Positions 25,982 through 34,933 of a DNA stretch of 64,000 nt are shown here, piece after piece. A model generated the notes under the pieces. That model was not told the origin of the DNA. It saw nothing but the letters and a program-made list of their open reading frames with translations, and made no database searches. Position 1 is the stretch's first letter. Each line of letters opens with the position of its first letter. A program made the position numbers and the translations under genes. Source of the stretch: Alkalinema sp. CACIAM 70d (lineage in GTDB: Bacteria > Cyanobacteriota > Cyanobacteriia > Leptolyngbyales > Leptolyngbyaceae); the NCBI GenBank assembly GCA_002148405.1, contig MUGG01000169.1, positions 99,668 to 163,667 on the forward strand. Reading direction: 5' to 3'.

Positions 25982-26173
25982 ATGTCTACCCAAGAACGTG
26001 CTCGGGCTTTGATGGTTAACCAACGGCAAAATCTGCGTAATCGGAAACAGTGCATGACGAGTCGATATGCCTCTGGTCTGGGGCTATCCACGGATACCGT
26101 AGGTTCCTTGAATCAAGTGGAAGGCGACATCTATCGCGCAGTTTACAATCGGGGCCAAGTTGGTTTGAACTAA
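25982..26173 (+). CDS. 63-residue basic protein of unknown function
   Basis: A small Arg/Asn/Gln-rich soluble protein beginning MSTQERARALMVNQRQNLRN, pI evidently high in the first half. AGGAGAAAG seven bases before ATG 25982 is a strong ribosome-binding site, and a TATAGT-like -10 box lies about 40 bases upstream. A hairpin with T-rich tail follows at 26327-26370, so the unit looks genuine. No transmembrane segment, no known motif, family not recognised. Flanking genes are unrelated and on the opposite strand. Confidence 0.7.
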   Translation: MSTQERARALMVNQRQNLRNRKQCMTSRYASGLGLSTDTVGSLNQVEGDIYRAVYNRGQVGLN

Positions 26174-26326
26174 GCACCTTTGGCAATTTGCCTAGCTTTA
26201 GCTCACCTGACTTTAGCAATGAGCAAACGATGAGTTAGAGTTAGTAACAAATTTAAATTTAGTAACCGGTAACGTGTTACTAAATTTTGCCTTAGCACAT
26301 TCAAATTTCGTCGCTCAAATTACTTT

Positions 26327-26370
26327 ACGATCGTGCTTTTTCTAATGTGGAAAGGCACGATCGTATTTTC
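26327..26370 (+). terminator. Hairpin terminator after the 63-residue gene
   Basis: Perfect 10-bp arms ACGATCGTGC (26327-26336) and GCACGATCGT (26355-26364), then ATTTTC. An adjoining T-run and A-run inside the arms extend pairing, so it may act in both directions. Confidence 0.65.
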
Positions 26371-26408
26371 TTGAGATTAAATTGTTTAACGACTAACACA
26401 TTGTGTTG

Positions 26409-26500
26409 GCCAACACACTAGAATTCACTAAGACACATTAATACACGGTATTAGCCAACACGCAAAGCATCAGCCAAGACACTGCATATGAGCCAAGACA
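26409..26500. repeat. Degenerate GCCAASACA repeats
   Basis: GCCAACAC/GCCAAGACA occurs at 26409, 26454, 26473 and 26492, the last three exactly 19 bases apart. They lie 3' of the VOC gene, whose stop is at 26516. Confidence 0.6.
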
Positions 26501-26515
26501 TTGACCACGGAATCA

Positions 26516-26893
26516 TTACTTGGCAGAAGAAAAAATTGTAATACCATTACGATCGGGATCCACAAAGCTGGCTACAACACCACCCCAATCTTTAGCTTCG
26601 GGTATACTGACAAATTCCACTCCCTTACGCACTAGAGATTCATAAAGGGCGTACACATCATCCACTTCAAAGGAAACCCCTGTAAAACGACCAGCTAATT
26701 TCCAAGCTTGCTGAGCCTCCACATCCACAGTTTCCACCACCAATTGCACAGCTCCTGCCTCAAACAAAAGAAATCCTTTGTCTCGGCCATCTTCCTTCGG
26801 CACCCAGCCCAGCAAATCGCAATAAAAAATCTTGGCATTCTCAATGTCCGACACGAAGACGCGCACGGCATTTAGTGACCAGTTTTGTGCCAT
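26516..26893 (-). CDS. VOC (glyoxalase/bleomycin-resistance fold) family protein
   Basis: A 125-residue single VOC domain: NAVRVFVSDIENAKIFYCDL at the start, FEVDDVYALYESLVRKGVEF in the middle and VASFVDPDRNGITIF at the end. This is the vicinal-oxygen-chelate fold used by metal-dependent lyases, isomerases and dioxygenases and by drug-binding proteins. The substrate cannot be predicted. Cytosolic, no signal peptide. ATG 26891-26893. Confidence 0.88.
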   Translation of the reverse strand: MAQNWSLNAVRVFVSDIENAKIFYCDLLGWVPKEDGRDKGFLLFEAGAVQLVVETVDVEAQQAWKLAGRFTGVSFEVDDVYALYESLVRKGVEFVSIPEAKDWGGVVASFVDPDRNGITIFSSAK

Positions 26894-26998
26894 GATTCTT
26901 CCACCCCAGCACTAGCAATGTGCTTTCACTCTAGCTTGGCTGTTCAGAAAATTTGTGACGCCCTTAACTAATTGTCAATATTGTTTAATTTTGCGTTG

Positions 26999-27940
26999 TC
27001 AATGCTGCTCGATCGCTTTAGTAACCTGACTCATAAATTCCTGCACCCGTCGCCACACCTGTTCAACTAAATCTGGCGCATCCGCATCAAACCATTCCAC
27101 CTCAGGATAGGCTCGAAACCAGGTACGCTGGCGTTTGGCAAACTGGCGGGTATGCAAAACCGTCAGATCCTCCGCTTCGGTCAGGGAAATGTTGCCCTGA
27201 AGATATTGCCGTACTTCTTGGTAACCCAGCGTATTCAGCAATGGCAACCTATCACCATACTTCTCGACTAATTGCTTCACTTCTTCCACAAACCCCTGAG
27301 CAAACATCTGCTGAGTACGGTATCGGATCCGATCGTCAATTTGCACGGATTCCAAGCCAATCTGCAAAATGGGATAGGCGGGGGGATGCTCGCCCTGTTG
27401 CACCGTAATCGGTTGGCCGGTGACGTAATACACCTCCAATGCCCGCAGGGTACGCACGGTATCATTGGCGTGGATTTTGGTAGCCGCGATCGGATCCACC
27501 TGTTGCAATAAGGCATAGCACCAGGACTGGCCTAAGTTCACTAACTGCGATCGCAGGTCAGGCTGGGGAGCAACTCGGGGAATCTGCATCCCGCGCGTGA
27601 TCGATTTAATGTATAACCCAGTACCGCCGACCAGCAGCGGCCAGGTGGTTGAGTGCGATCGCCCCCAATCGGTCAACACTTGATTAACCTGAGCCTGAAA
27701 ATCTGCCACAGTCAGCGTTTCCGTCGGATCGCACACGTCGATCAAAGCATGGGGCACTTGTTTTTGATCTTCGATGCTCGGTTTTGCAGTTCCAATGCTA
27801 AACTCTCGATACACTTGCCGCGAATCCGCACTAATGATTAGGGAATTCAGCCGTTGTGCGATCGCGATCGCCAGTCCTGACTTACCAGAAGCCGTTGCGC
27901 CGCAGATAACGAGCAAGCCGGGTACAATCAGGTTCGGCAT
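26999..27940 (-). CDS. miaA: tRNA dimethylallyltransferase
   Basis: Transfers a dimethylallyl group to the N6 of A37 in tRNAs reading UNN codons. The P-loop is GATASGKSGLAIAIAQRL. The family motif ADSRQVYREFSIGTAKPS and VGGTGLYIKSITRG follow, with the C-terminal QYLQGNISLTEAEDLTV region and a conserved KRQRTWFR. From ATG 27938-27940 the product is 313 residues, normal for MiaA. The frame stays open upstream through ATG 28061-28063 to TTG 28097-28099, adding up to 53 residues not typical of the family. It is divergent from gyrB, sharing about 350 bp of 5' region. Confidence 0.95.
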   Translation of the reverse strand: MPNLIVPGLLVICGATASGKSGLAIAIAQRLNSLIISADSRQVYREFSIGTAKPSIEDQKQVPHALIDVCDPTETLTVADFQAQVNQVLTDWGRSHSTTWPLLVGGTGLYIKSITRGMQIPRVAPQPDLRSQLVNLGQSWCYALLQQVDPIAATKIHANDTVRTLRALEVYYVTGQPITVQQGEHPPAYPILQIGLESVQIDDRIRYRTQQMFAQGFVEEVKQLVEKYGDRLPLLNTLGYQEVRQYLQGNISLTEAEDLTVLHTRQFAKRQRTWFRAYPEVEWFDADAPDLVEQVWRRVQEFMSQVTKAIEQH

Positions 27941-28288
27941 TCCCAAATCTGGTACAATTGCATTACTACAGGTTTCCTGAAGTGGACGCTGCGATCGGAG
28001 TTGCCCAACTTGAAGTTCAGGGGCATCTATGGATGGTAATTGAGCTGAATCGATCCCTGTCATAAACCTATCGTGAGATGGCTCTAAAATCGCCTGCAAG
28101 CCTTTTGTGTTAAAATTTAGGTGATATTTGCTATATTGAATCGGCTGAAACTGATTGTTCTGGATCGCGGATAGGCCCTAGCTGGAATCCCAGAAGGAAA
28201 GACTATTCATTCCGGTGAATCTAGTCAGCAGTATCCAGTGCAAACCAGTTCACCCACATTAAACCTGCCCAGACGGAGAACGTCACCC

Positions 28289-30226
28289 ATGACTAACAAC
28301 TATGGCGCTCAACAGATCCAAGTCCTAGAGGGTCTGGAGCCTGTGCGGAAACGCCCAGGGATGTATATCGGGAGTACCGGCCCTCGGGGGTTGCATCACC
28401 TAGTTTACGAGGTTGTGGACAACTCCGTAGACGAAGCTTTGGCAGGCTATTGCAAAAATATTGATGTGGTCATCCATGCCGATGGCTCGGTGTCGGTGAC
28501 GGACGATGGCCGAGGAATTCCCACAGATCTGCACCCTAAAACGGGGAAATCAGCCCTGGAAACCGTTCTGACCATTTTGCACGCCGGGGGTAAGTTTGGA
28601 GACGGCGGCTATAAAGTGTCCGGCGGTTTGCACGGGGTGGGGATTTCTGTGGTGAATGCACTCTCAGATTGGGTGGAAGTGACCGTCTGGCGCAATAAGA
28701 AGGTGCATACCCAACGCTACGAGCGGGGCATTCCTACCACCGATCTCATCGCTAAGGACGGTGCAGGCAACAAAACGGGAACCTCTGTGCGCTTCATGCC
28801 TGATGTGTCGATCTTTACCGAGACGATCGATTTTGAATACAACACGCTTTCGGGACGGCTGCGGGAGTTGGCCTACCTAAATGGAGGCGTCAAGATCATC
28901 TTTACCGATGAGCGGGAAAAGGCGCTCAAGGATGGCCAGCCCCACAGTGAAACCTACTTCTATGAAGGGGGGATCCGAGAGTATGTCACCTACATGAACC
29001 GGGACAAGCAGTCGCTGCACGAGGAAATTATCTACATTAACGCTGAGCGCAACAATGTGCAGGTGGAGGTGGCGATGCAGTGGTGCGTCGATGCCTACAG
29101 CGACAATATTTTGGGCTTTGCCAACAACATCCGCACGATCGATGGAGGGACGCACCTAGAGGGCCTGAAGGCGGTGTTGACACGGACGCTCAACAACGTG
29201 GCTCGCAAGCGCGGCAAGCTGAAGGAAAATAACCCCAACTTGGCGGGGGAAAACATCCGGGAAGGGCTAACGGCGGTAATTTCCGTAAAGGTACCGGATC
29301 CGGAATTTGAAGGCCAAACTAAAACGAAGCTGGGCAACACGGAAGTGCGGGGGATTGTGGATTCCCTGGTCAATGAAGTGCTGACGGAGTATCTGGAGTT
29401 TCGGCCCCAGGTGGCGGATTCGATTCTGGAAAAGGCGATCCAAGCCTTTAACGCAGCAGAAGCGGCACGGCGGGCACGGGAACTGGTGCGGCGCAAGTCG
29501 GTGCTGGAGTCTTCAACGTTGCCAGGTAAGTTGGCGGATTGTGCTTCGCGGGATCCTTCGGAGTCGGAAATCTACATCGTGGAAGGGGATTCTGCGGGTG
29601 GATCGGCTAAGCAGGGGCGCGATCGACGCTTCCAGGCGATTCTGCCTTTGCGGGGTAAGATTCTCAACATTGAGAAGACCGATGATGCCAAGATCTACAA
29701 GAATACGGAAATCCAGGCGTTGATTACGGCGCTGGGGTTGGGGATTAAGGGTGAGGAGTTCGATGAGGGGCAGTTACGCTATCACCGAATTATCATCATG
29801 ACCGATGCGGATGTGGATGGGGCGCATATTCGGACGTTGTTGTTGACGTTCTTCTATCGCTATCAGCGGGAAATGGTCGATCGCGGGTTTGTCTATATTG
29901 CCTGCCCGCCGTTGTACAAGCTGGAGCGAGGGCGTCAGCATCACTATTGCTACAGCGATCGAGATTTGCAACAACGGATTGCTGAGTTTCCGGCCAATGC
30001 GAATTACAACATTCAACGCTTTAAAGGGTTGGGTGAAATGATGCCGCAGCAGTTGTGGGAAACGACGATGAATCCGGAAACGCGGACGCTGAAGAAGGTA
30101 GAAATTGAAGATGCGGCAGAGGCCGATCGGGTGTTTACGGTGTTGATGGGCGATCGGGTGGCTCCCCGTCGGGAGTTCATCGAAACCTATGGGCCGAAGT
30201 TAAATCTGGCGGATTTGGATATCTAG
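28289..30226 (+). CDS. gyrB: DNA gyrase subunit B
   Basis: ATPase subunit of gyrase, which introduces negative supercoils. The 645-residue chain begins MTNNYGAQQIQVLEGLEPVR at ATG 28289, with GGAG ten bases upstream. GTG 28238 in the same frame would add 17 unlikely residues. The GHKL ATPase motifs (VVDNSVDEALAGY, DDGRGIP, GGLHGVGISVVNALS) and TOPRIM residues (IVEGDSAGGSAKQGRDR, MTDADVDGAHIRTLLLTF) are intact. The C-terminus ends NLADLDI. gyrA is not nearby. Confidence 0.98.
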   Translation: MTNNYGAQQIQVLEGLEPVRKRPGMYIGSTGPRGLHHLVYEVVDNSVDEALAGYCKNIDVVIHADGSVSVTDDGRGIPTDLHPKTGKSALETVLTILHAGGKFGDGGYKVSGGLHGVGISVVNALSDWVEVTVWRNKKVHTQRYERGIPTTDLIAKDGAGNKTGTSVRFMPDVSIFTETIDFEYNTLSGRLRELAYLNGGVKIIFTDEREKALKDGQPHSETYFYEGGIREYVTYMNRDKQSLHEEIIYINAERNNVQVEVAMQWCVDAYSDNILGFANNIRTIDGGTHLEGLKAVLTRTLNNVARKRGKLKENNPNLAGENIREGLTAVISVKVPDPEFEGQTKTKLGNTEVRGIVDSLVNEVLTEYLEFRPQVADSILEKAIQAFNAAEAARRARELVRRKSVLESSTLPGKLADCASRDPSESEIYIVEGDSAGGSAKQGRDRRFQAILPLRGKILNIEKTDDAKIYKNTEIQALITALGLGIKGEEFDEGQLRYHRIIIMTDADVDGAHIRTLLLTFFYRYQREMVDRGFVYIACPPLYKLERGRQHHYCYSDRDLQQRIAEFPANANYNIQRFKGLGEMMPQQLWETTMNPETRTLKKVEIEDAAEADRVFTVLMGDRVAPRREFIETYGPKLNLADLDI

Positions 30227-30258
30227 GTTGCTAATTTAGACTGCTAAATTTAGGTTTT

Positions 30259-30288
30259 AATCGCCGATCGGGATCGATCGGCGATTTT
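30259..30288 (+). terminator. Terminator-like hairpin after gyrB
   Basis: An 11-bp perfect stem AATCGCCGATC (30259-30269) / GATCGGCGATT (30276-30286) with a short T tail, 32 bases past the gyrB stop. Confidence 0.7.
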
Positions 30289-30448
30289 AATCAATGGGTA
30301 GAGTCTGTGAATAACCATGGGTACAGTGATCACAACTTGAAGAATTTGAGAATTTTCCAAGGATCTGTATTCTTAAAATTCTTTTAGGGTAGAGAAATTT
30401 TCAAACTAGAAATAAGTGCTCATCTTGAAATACTCAGTAAAGGTGTTC

Positions 30449-31669
30449 TTAACGGTGAAAGACAATCACTGCCATATAAATCACCCAAAACACAAAAACC
30501 AGTAAACCCACAACCACACTTAGAATGCTAGAGGCATTGGTAGGCTGGTTGAGTAACGCGATCGACGTTGTATCAGCCGTATTCACAAACGTATCCTGAT
30601 CGCGAATAATCGCCTGGGGCAAAAGTTGTTCAGAAACCGTTCCCACCCCCGACATCTTCTTCACCGCCGTCCCGATCGCCAAAAACTCAATAATGCCGCC
30701 CCCCAAATTGTAAACATAGGTTTTAATTCCCACCACCTGATCCGCACCATTGCGCTTCGCATCTTCAGCAATATGTTTTAAGGCCTGCTCCCGTGCTTCA
30801 TAAATTAAACTCGTTAACTCATGAATCTCCCCCCGCACAAAGGATTTAAAAAACGCAGTAATTCCCCCCACTAATCCCAAGGAATACACCGAAACCCCCA
30901 ACACTAACTGCACTGGCATATAGCCTTGGTGGATCAAGTTCCACATTTCCTCATTAGTCAAATCACTCGTAATCGGATTCTGCCGATACACCTCCGGCAG
31001 CACAGGATGATATGACGCCGTCCCAATCATCACCATTTCCTGCATACCCGCCAACGGCAAAATTGAAGTTTGAATTCCCACCACCGCATTCGCTTTGACT
31101 TCCCGCGCCTCAGCCTTAATCCGCTTCAGCGCAAGATGACGAGTTTCGTTAAAAATCCGCGAAAACTCTTTAATTTCACCCCGCGCCAAACTCCGAAAAC
31201 TTCCGATAATCCCGCCCCCCACCCCGATCGAATAGGCAACATTACCAAACACAAACTGCCTAGGCGTAAACCCACAATCCATCTGGCAATACAACGCCTG
31301 CCCATCCGCCGAACTGGAAAACTCCAAATGTTCCGTTTTTGCACCCGCTTGATGGACACAAGACCCGATCGCCAAAAACTCCACATTGGTTCCATGAAAA
31401 ATCAGGTCATTGGAGACTCCCGTAATACCAACCCCACCATGGTGCTTTGCTTCAGCCAACATCCGCCCATAGGCCCGCTGTCGTCCTTCATGAATCAACT
31501 GCGTGACCGGATGCACTTCCCCTCCAATCAGTGTTTTGATTCCAGACCCAATGCTATTGAGCAATCCTAGGGAAATCACACTGTTGCCAATCACTAAGTC
31601 ACCAGGGGTCAAACCTTGTTTCTGCAAGCAAAAAATCTCATTGCCGGAGAGTCCGGTGATCATTGCCAT
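30449..31669 (-). CDS. Membrane-anchored protein with three YbjQ (DUF74) domains
   Basis: A 406-residue protein with three successive copies of the YbjQ heavy-metal-binding-like fold, at about residues 14-110, 125-222 and 245-340. Each contains a P-x-D/Q-L-V-x-G-x-S-x-S-x-G entry and an R-G-E-I-x-E-x-T/S-x-L/I segment, and ends in V-G-I-x-T ... IGTA. A single hydrophobic helix near the C-terminus (VVVGLLVFVFWVIYMAVIVF) anchors it. Single-domain YbjQ proteins assemble as pentamers, so a three-in-one chain is unusual. ATG 31667-31669 has AAGG upstream and avoids a 100-codon non-homologous extension. Confidence 0.8.
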   Translation of the reverse strand: MAMITGLSGNEIFCLQKQGLTPGDLVIGNSVISLGLLNSIGSGIKTLIGGEVHPVTQLIHEGRQRAYGRMLAEAKHHGGVGITGVSNDLIFHGTNVEFLAIGSCVHQAGAKTEHLEFSSSADGQALYCQMDCGFTPRQFVFGNVAYSIGVGGGIIGSFRSLARGEIKEFSRIFNETRHLALKRIKAEAREVKANAVVGIQTSILPLAGMQEMVMIGTASYHPVLPEVYRQNPITSDLTNEEMWNLIHQGYMPVQLVLGVSVYSLGLVGGITAFFKSFVRGEIHELTSLIYEAREQALKHIAEDAKRNGADQVVGIKTYVYNLGGGIIEFLAIGTAVKKMSGVGTVSEQLLPQAIIRDQDTFVNTADTTSIALLNQPTNASSILSVVVGLLVFVFWVIYMAVIVFHR

Positions 31670-31944
31670 TATCGGTACCTTAAGTTGGTAGAGAGAAGGA
31701 CATTTGTAGAGAGAGGAAAATTCGCCAAAAGAAGCAAGTTCACAGAAAGCGGTTTTACCCCCCAATGATTGAGCTACACAATTTCGCTTTGGAATATTGC
31801 GCTCCGGAATCACGTTAATATCAATTCTCGTTAGGATAGATTGATTTCTATACCTTAAAAAGCCCCGCTGCAATGAAACCAATTGCCAGGAACCGCTAGA
31901 CTGGAAAGAGTGAAATGTGCAGTCTAGACTAAGGAGCAGCGATC

Positions 31945-32187
31945 GTGAATCCGGATCAGGTTGAAGCAATGATTACGGCTGAAATTCCGGATGCCAAAGT
32001 TCAGGTTCTCACCAATGATGGCTCCCACTTTGAAGTTACCGTCGTTTCCGACGCCTTCGCAGGCAAACGCCGCGTGCAGCAACACCAAATGGTTTATGCA
32101 GCCGTCAAGCAAGCCATGGCAACCGAGGCTATCCACGCCCTCGCGCTCAACACCTTCACCCCAGAAGAGTGGGCTGCCAAGGTGTAA
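31945..32187 (+). CDS. BolA family protein
   Basis: An 80-residue BolA/IbaG-type protein (MNPDQVEAMITAEIPDAKVQ, then SHFEVTVVSDAFAGKRRVQQ and LALNTFTPEEWAAKV). BolA proteins pair with monothiol CGFS glutaredoxins to bind a bridging 2Fe-2S cluster. That partner is encoded immediately downstream, 36 bp away. The His in the GSHFEV strand and the conserved R-V-Q-Q-H region are the likely ligands. GTG 31945 with AAGGAG (31931-31936) is the start. Cytosolic. Confidence 0.93.
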   Translation: MNPDQVEAMITAEIPDAKVQVLTNDGSHFEVTVVSDAFAGKRRVQQHQMVYAAVKQAMATEAIHALALNTFTPEEWAAKV

Positions 32188-32223
32188 ACGTCTAATTCAA
32201 ATCACTCACTCGCCACCAAAACT

Positions 32224-32547
32224 ATGACCCCAGAAGTAAAACAGCGGATCGACGACCTGGTTAACAACCACAAAATTATGGTCTTCATGAAGGGCAACAA
32301 ACTTATGCCCCAGTGCGGCTTCTCCAACAACGTCGTACAAATTCTCAACGTCCTCGGTGTGCCCTTCGAAACCTTCGATGTCCTATCCGACTATGAAATC
32401 CGCCAAGGCATCAAAGACTATTCCAACTGGCCCACCATTCCCCAGGTCTACATGAATGGTGAGTTCATCGGCGGTTCAGACATCATGATCGAGCTGTACC
32501 AGAAGGGCGAACTTCAGCAAATGGTCGAAGTCGCTCTCGCATCTTAG
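32224..32547 (+). CDS. grxD: Monothiol glutaredoxin, Grx4/GrxD type
   Basis: A 107-residue CGFS glutaredoxin: KGNKLMPQCGFSNNVVQILN, then WPTIPQVYMNGEFIGGSDIM. The single active-site Cys with glutathione coordinates a 2Fe-2S cluster for delivery and iron sensing rather than disulfide reduction. It forms an apparent bicistron with the BolA gene, 36 bp upstream, and is followed by a hairpin terminator. Confidence 0.96.
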   Translation: MTPEVKQRIDDLVNNHKIMVFMKGNKLMPQCGFSNNVVQILNVLGVPFETFDVLSDYEIRQGIKDYSNWPTIPQVYMNGEFIGGSDIMIELYQKGELQQMVEVALAS

Positions 32548-32590
32548 GTATTTCCATTCCTCAGACTTGGATTTCCTTCCAGAAATCACA

Positions 32591-32628
32591 AACCCCTCTT
32601 CCACAACTTGGTCGAGGGGTTCATTTTT
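32591..32628 (+). terminator. Terminator of the bolA-grxD unit
   Basis: AACCCCTC (32591-32598) pairs with GAGGGGTT (32614-32621), followed by CATTTTT. It lies between convergent genes and may serve both. Confidence 0.8.
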
Positions 32629-32636
32629 GCCCAGGA

Positions 32637-32891
32637 TTAGTAATAGCCCAAGTCCCAATCTGGCTGAGGCTCTGGCGTTTCAAAATTCGAAGCATCGTAC
32701 AAGTAGCGGATTATCTCCTCTTCTAAGCGATTGATTTGGAACGGCTCGAGGCTGTCGCTATGGCGCAGAGCGGCAATGTAGCCATCCAAGTAGAGACGAA
32801 GGTCATCAAAACGATACCCACGATTCCAAAGCTCTACAAGGGCGTCTGAGAGCCGTTGGTAAAAGCGGATGGTGCGTGCATCTTGAAGCAT
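32637..32891 (-). CDS. Conserved small cyanobacterial protein of unknown function
   Basis: An 84-residue soluble acidic protein: MLQDARTIRFYQRLSDALVE, then GYRFDDLRLYLDGYIAALRH and a tail of alternating Pro, Glu and aromatic residues ending in LGYY. It appears helical. I recall similar uncharacterised proteins across cyanobacteria (probably the DUF6761 family), but no function is known. It is convergent with grxD. Confidence 0.7.
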   Translation of the reverse strand: MLQDARTIRFYQRLSDALVELWNRGYRFDDLRLYLDGYIAALRHSDSLEPFQINRLEEEIIRYLYDASNFETPEPQPDWDLGYY

Positions 32892-33194
32892 AGGCTCCTA
32901 AAGGAAAGCTATCTTAACTCCTATCTTAAGATCAATTTTCCTCGATCCTCCACTGTTTGATGTAGAGATTACACGGTAATTTAATCTCTGTTAAGTAACA
33001 TTGCGTGAGTTGGAATACGGAGACTAAACCCTACCAAAGCTATAAAAGCTATAGGGGATCTCTCCTAGACTGTGAACTGTTAATCAAATAAAGGAAAATT
33101 TGTCAACTCTAGCTCGTCGGGCGTAACCTGCTTTACAAATCCAAACCAAAAGGCTTTGCTAGGCTGTTGACGTAAGTTTCAGGCATTCACCCCC
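32892..33194. other. Intergenic region, 303 bp
   Basis: A divergent promoter region between the small protein gene and the response regulator. It is AT-rich, with no ORF or strong hairpin. I do not see a clear HLR1-type TTACA pair. Confidence 0.4.
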
Positions 33195-33950
33195 GTGGGA
33201 TCCGTTTGTATACAAATTATCGAGGGAAATCCGCACCTGCGATCGCTGCTCGGGTGGCACCTCCAGCAGGCGGGTTACCAAGTGTTTCAGTCCGCCGATT
33301 GCCTGCAGGCTCGTGAAGCCTTCCAGGCACGGCAACCCAATCTCGTGATCGTCAGTAACGATTTGCCTGGGGGCGAAGGGCTTGAGTTCTGTCGCTGGCT
33401 CCGTCAGCAACCCCAGGTGATGATTCTCATGCTGTCTGCCCAGGCTACTGAGGCTGACATCGTGCAAGGATTACGTGCTGGTGCCGACGACTACCTCACA
33501 AAACCCTTTGGGATGCAGGAGTTTTTGGCGCGGGTTGATGCCCTGACCCGTCGGGCACGCATGGCTGCCCCGCCTGCCTTCCTAGACTACGGCACCCTAA
33601 AAATCGACTTGGTGCATCGGCGCGTTCGCTTTGCTGGGGAACGAATCGAACTGACGCCCCAGGAGTTCAGTCTGCTGTACGTCCTGGCTCAGGCAGGGGG
33701 ATCGCCCCTCAGCCGATCGGAACTTCTGCAACGGGCATGGCCAGACGAAATCGATAACCCGCGTACTGTGGACACCCATATTCTTTCACTACGCAAAAAA
33801 GTCGAAATCGATCCCCATCAGCCGAGCTTGATTCAAACGGTGCGGAATGTAGGCTATCGCTTGAATTTAGAAAGCCTAAGTTCCACCGTAGGACGTCCCC
33901 CTGCAAACTACCCCCCACCTAATATCGCGATCGCTCGATCGGTGCCCTAG
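33195..33950 (+). CDS. OmpR-family response regulator with degenerate receiver domain
   Basis: A 251-residue protein: receiver domain (about 5-118), winged-helix DNA-binding domain (about 127-222) with ELTPQEFSLLYVLAQAGGSP and RTVDTHILSLRKKVE, and a Pro-rich tail. The phospho-acceptor position is Ser54 (LVIVSNDLPGG) instead of Asp, and the acidic pair is Glu10-Gly11. Ser81 and Lys103 are kept. Classical phosphorelay control is therefore unlikely, and it may act constitutively or bind another signal. The start is GTG 33195. No sensor kinase is adjacent. Confidence 0.9.
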   Translation: MGSVCIQIIEGNPHLRSLLGWHLQQAGYQVFQSADCLQAREAFQARQPNLVIVSNDLPGGEGLEFCRWLRQQPQVMILMLSAQATEADIVQGLRAGADDYLTKPFGMQEFLARVDALTRRARMAAPPAFLDYGTLKIDLVHRRVRFAGERIELTPQEFSLLYVLAQAGGSPLSRSELLQRAWPDEIDNPRTVDTHILSLRKKVEIDPHQPSLIQTVRNVGYRLNLESLSSTVGRPPANYPPPNIAIARSVP

Positions 33951-34054
33951 TGTTCCCATGTTCACTTGCATGGGACTCTTAAGCTTATGCTTGCCAAGGG
34001 TTTCGATCTCAAAGGCTTGCGAGCGCTGCAATTAACTCTCCCTAGATAGGGACA

Positions 34055-34887
34055 TCAAACAGGTTCATCCCACTCTGTCGCCAATTGCTGACGAGCCTGG
34101 GTCAGTTGGGCTTGTAAATTTGACCAGTCCGGTCGATCGAACCATTGCCCCCGTCGATCGGCCAAATATAAAGCTGAGCCACACAAACCTTGGATCCATC
34201 GAATATTATGACTAGCAATAATCACCGTTGGGGCAGGGTCTAACTGCATCAAGCATTCTGTTAATTGTTGAATAAGTCCCGCATCCAGATAGGCCGTCGG
34301 TTCATCTAACAACAAAACCGTTGGCTGAGCTATCATCCCTCGCGCGATCGCAATCCATTGGCGCTGGCCAGCGGAGAGTTGCGGTTCTGTTTTCGTGAGC
34401 CACCCATCGGGGATCGCCATTTCAGCCAAACAAACCTTGACTCGATTTTCAATCTCGTTAGGGGATAAATTTCTCAACCGTAGCGGATATTCCAACGCCT
34501 GATGTACGGTCATCCCCAGTAACTTCGGCTCCTGCGCCACCCCAACGATTTGCTGCCGCAGGGTCATGATTGGCACGCGATCGTAGGGGTGCTCCTGCCA
34601 AAACAAACGTCCCTGGGTCGGTTCCATCAACCGATTCAGCAACCGCAAAAAGACGTTTTCCCACTGCCCACTGTCCCTAGGACAGCTAGACGATCGCCAG
34701 GATAAATCTCCCCAGTGATACCTTGAAAAACTTGATGACCTGGTAGTGTCGCTGTTGATCGTGTCCTAAACCAACCCTGGCTACCGGTTTTGGCCTGTTG
34801 TCCTAAAATCAGCCCCACATTCTTCAGATGGATCAGCGGCATTCCTCGCCCAGACGGTTTTTCATCCTGTCCCACTCCAGCCTGCAT
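34055..34887 (-). pseudogene. ABC transporter ATP-binding protein, interrupted by a frameshift
   Basis: Two overlapping frames together make one ATPase of about 276 residues. The first (34887 down to about 34636) carries the Walker A GTVGSGKTSF. The second (34648 to 34055) carries the Q-loop VAQEPKLLG, signature LSAGQRQWIAIARG, Walker B VLLLDEPTAYLD and H-loop ASHN. The frames part right after Walker A at a T5 run (coding strand, 34651-34647). A sixth T would restore SFLRLLNRL. ATG 34885-34887 with GGAGAG upstream is the start. It follows a membrane-protein gene by 46 bp. It is either a real lesion, slippage-corrected, or a sequencing error. Confidence 0.85.
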
Positions 34888-34933
34888 TCCCGTTACTCTC
34901 CTTCTGCATTCCCAGGCCCATCCTTACCAGTTC

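Larger units (their letters stand above)
26174..26515. other. Intergenic region with terminator and short repeats
   Basis: 342 bp between convergent genes. It holds the hairpin at 26327-26370 and a run of degenerate 19-nt repeats (26454-26500). Nothing else is seen. Confidence 0.5.
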
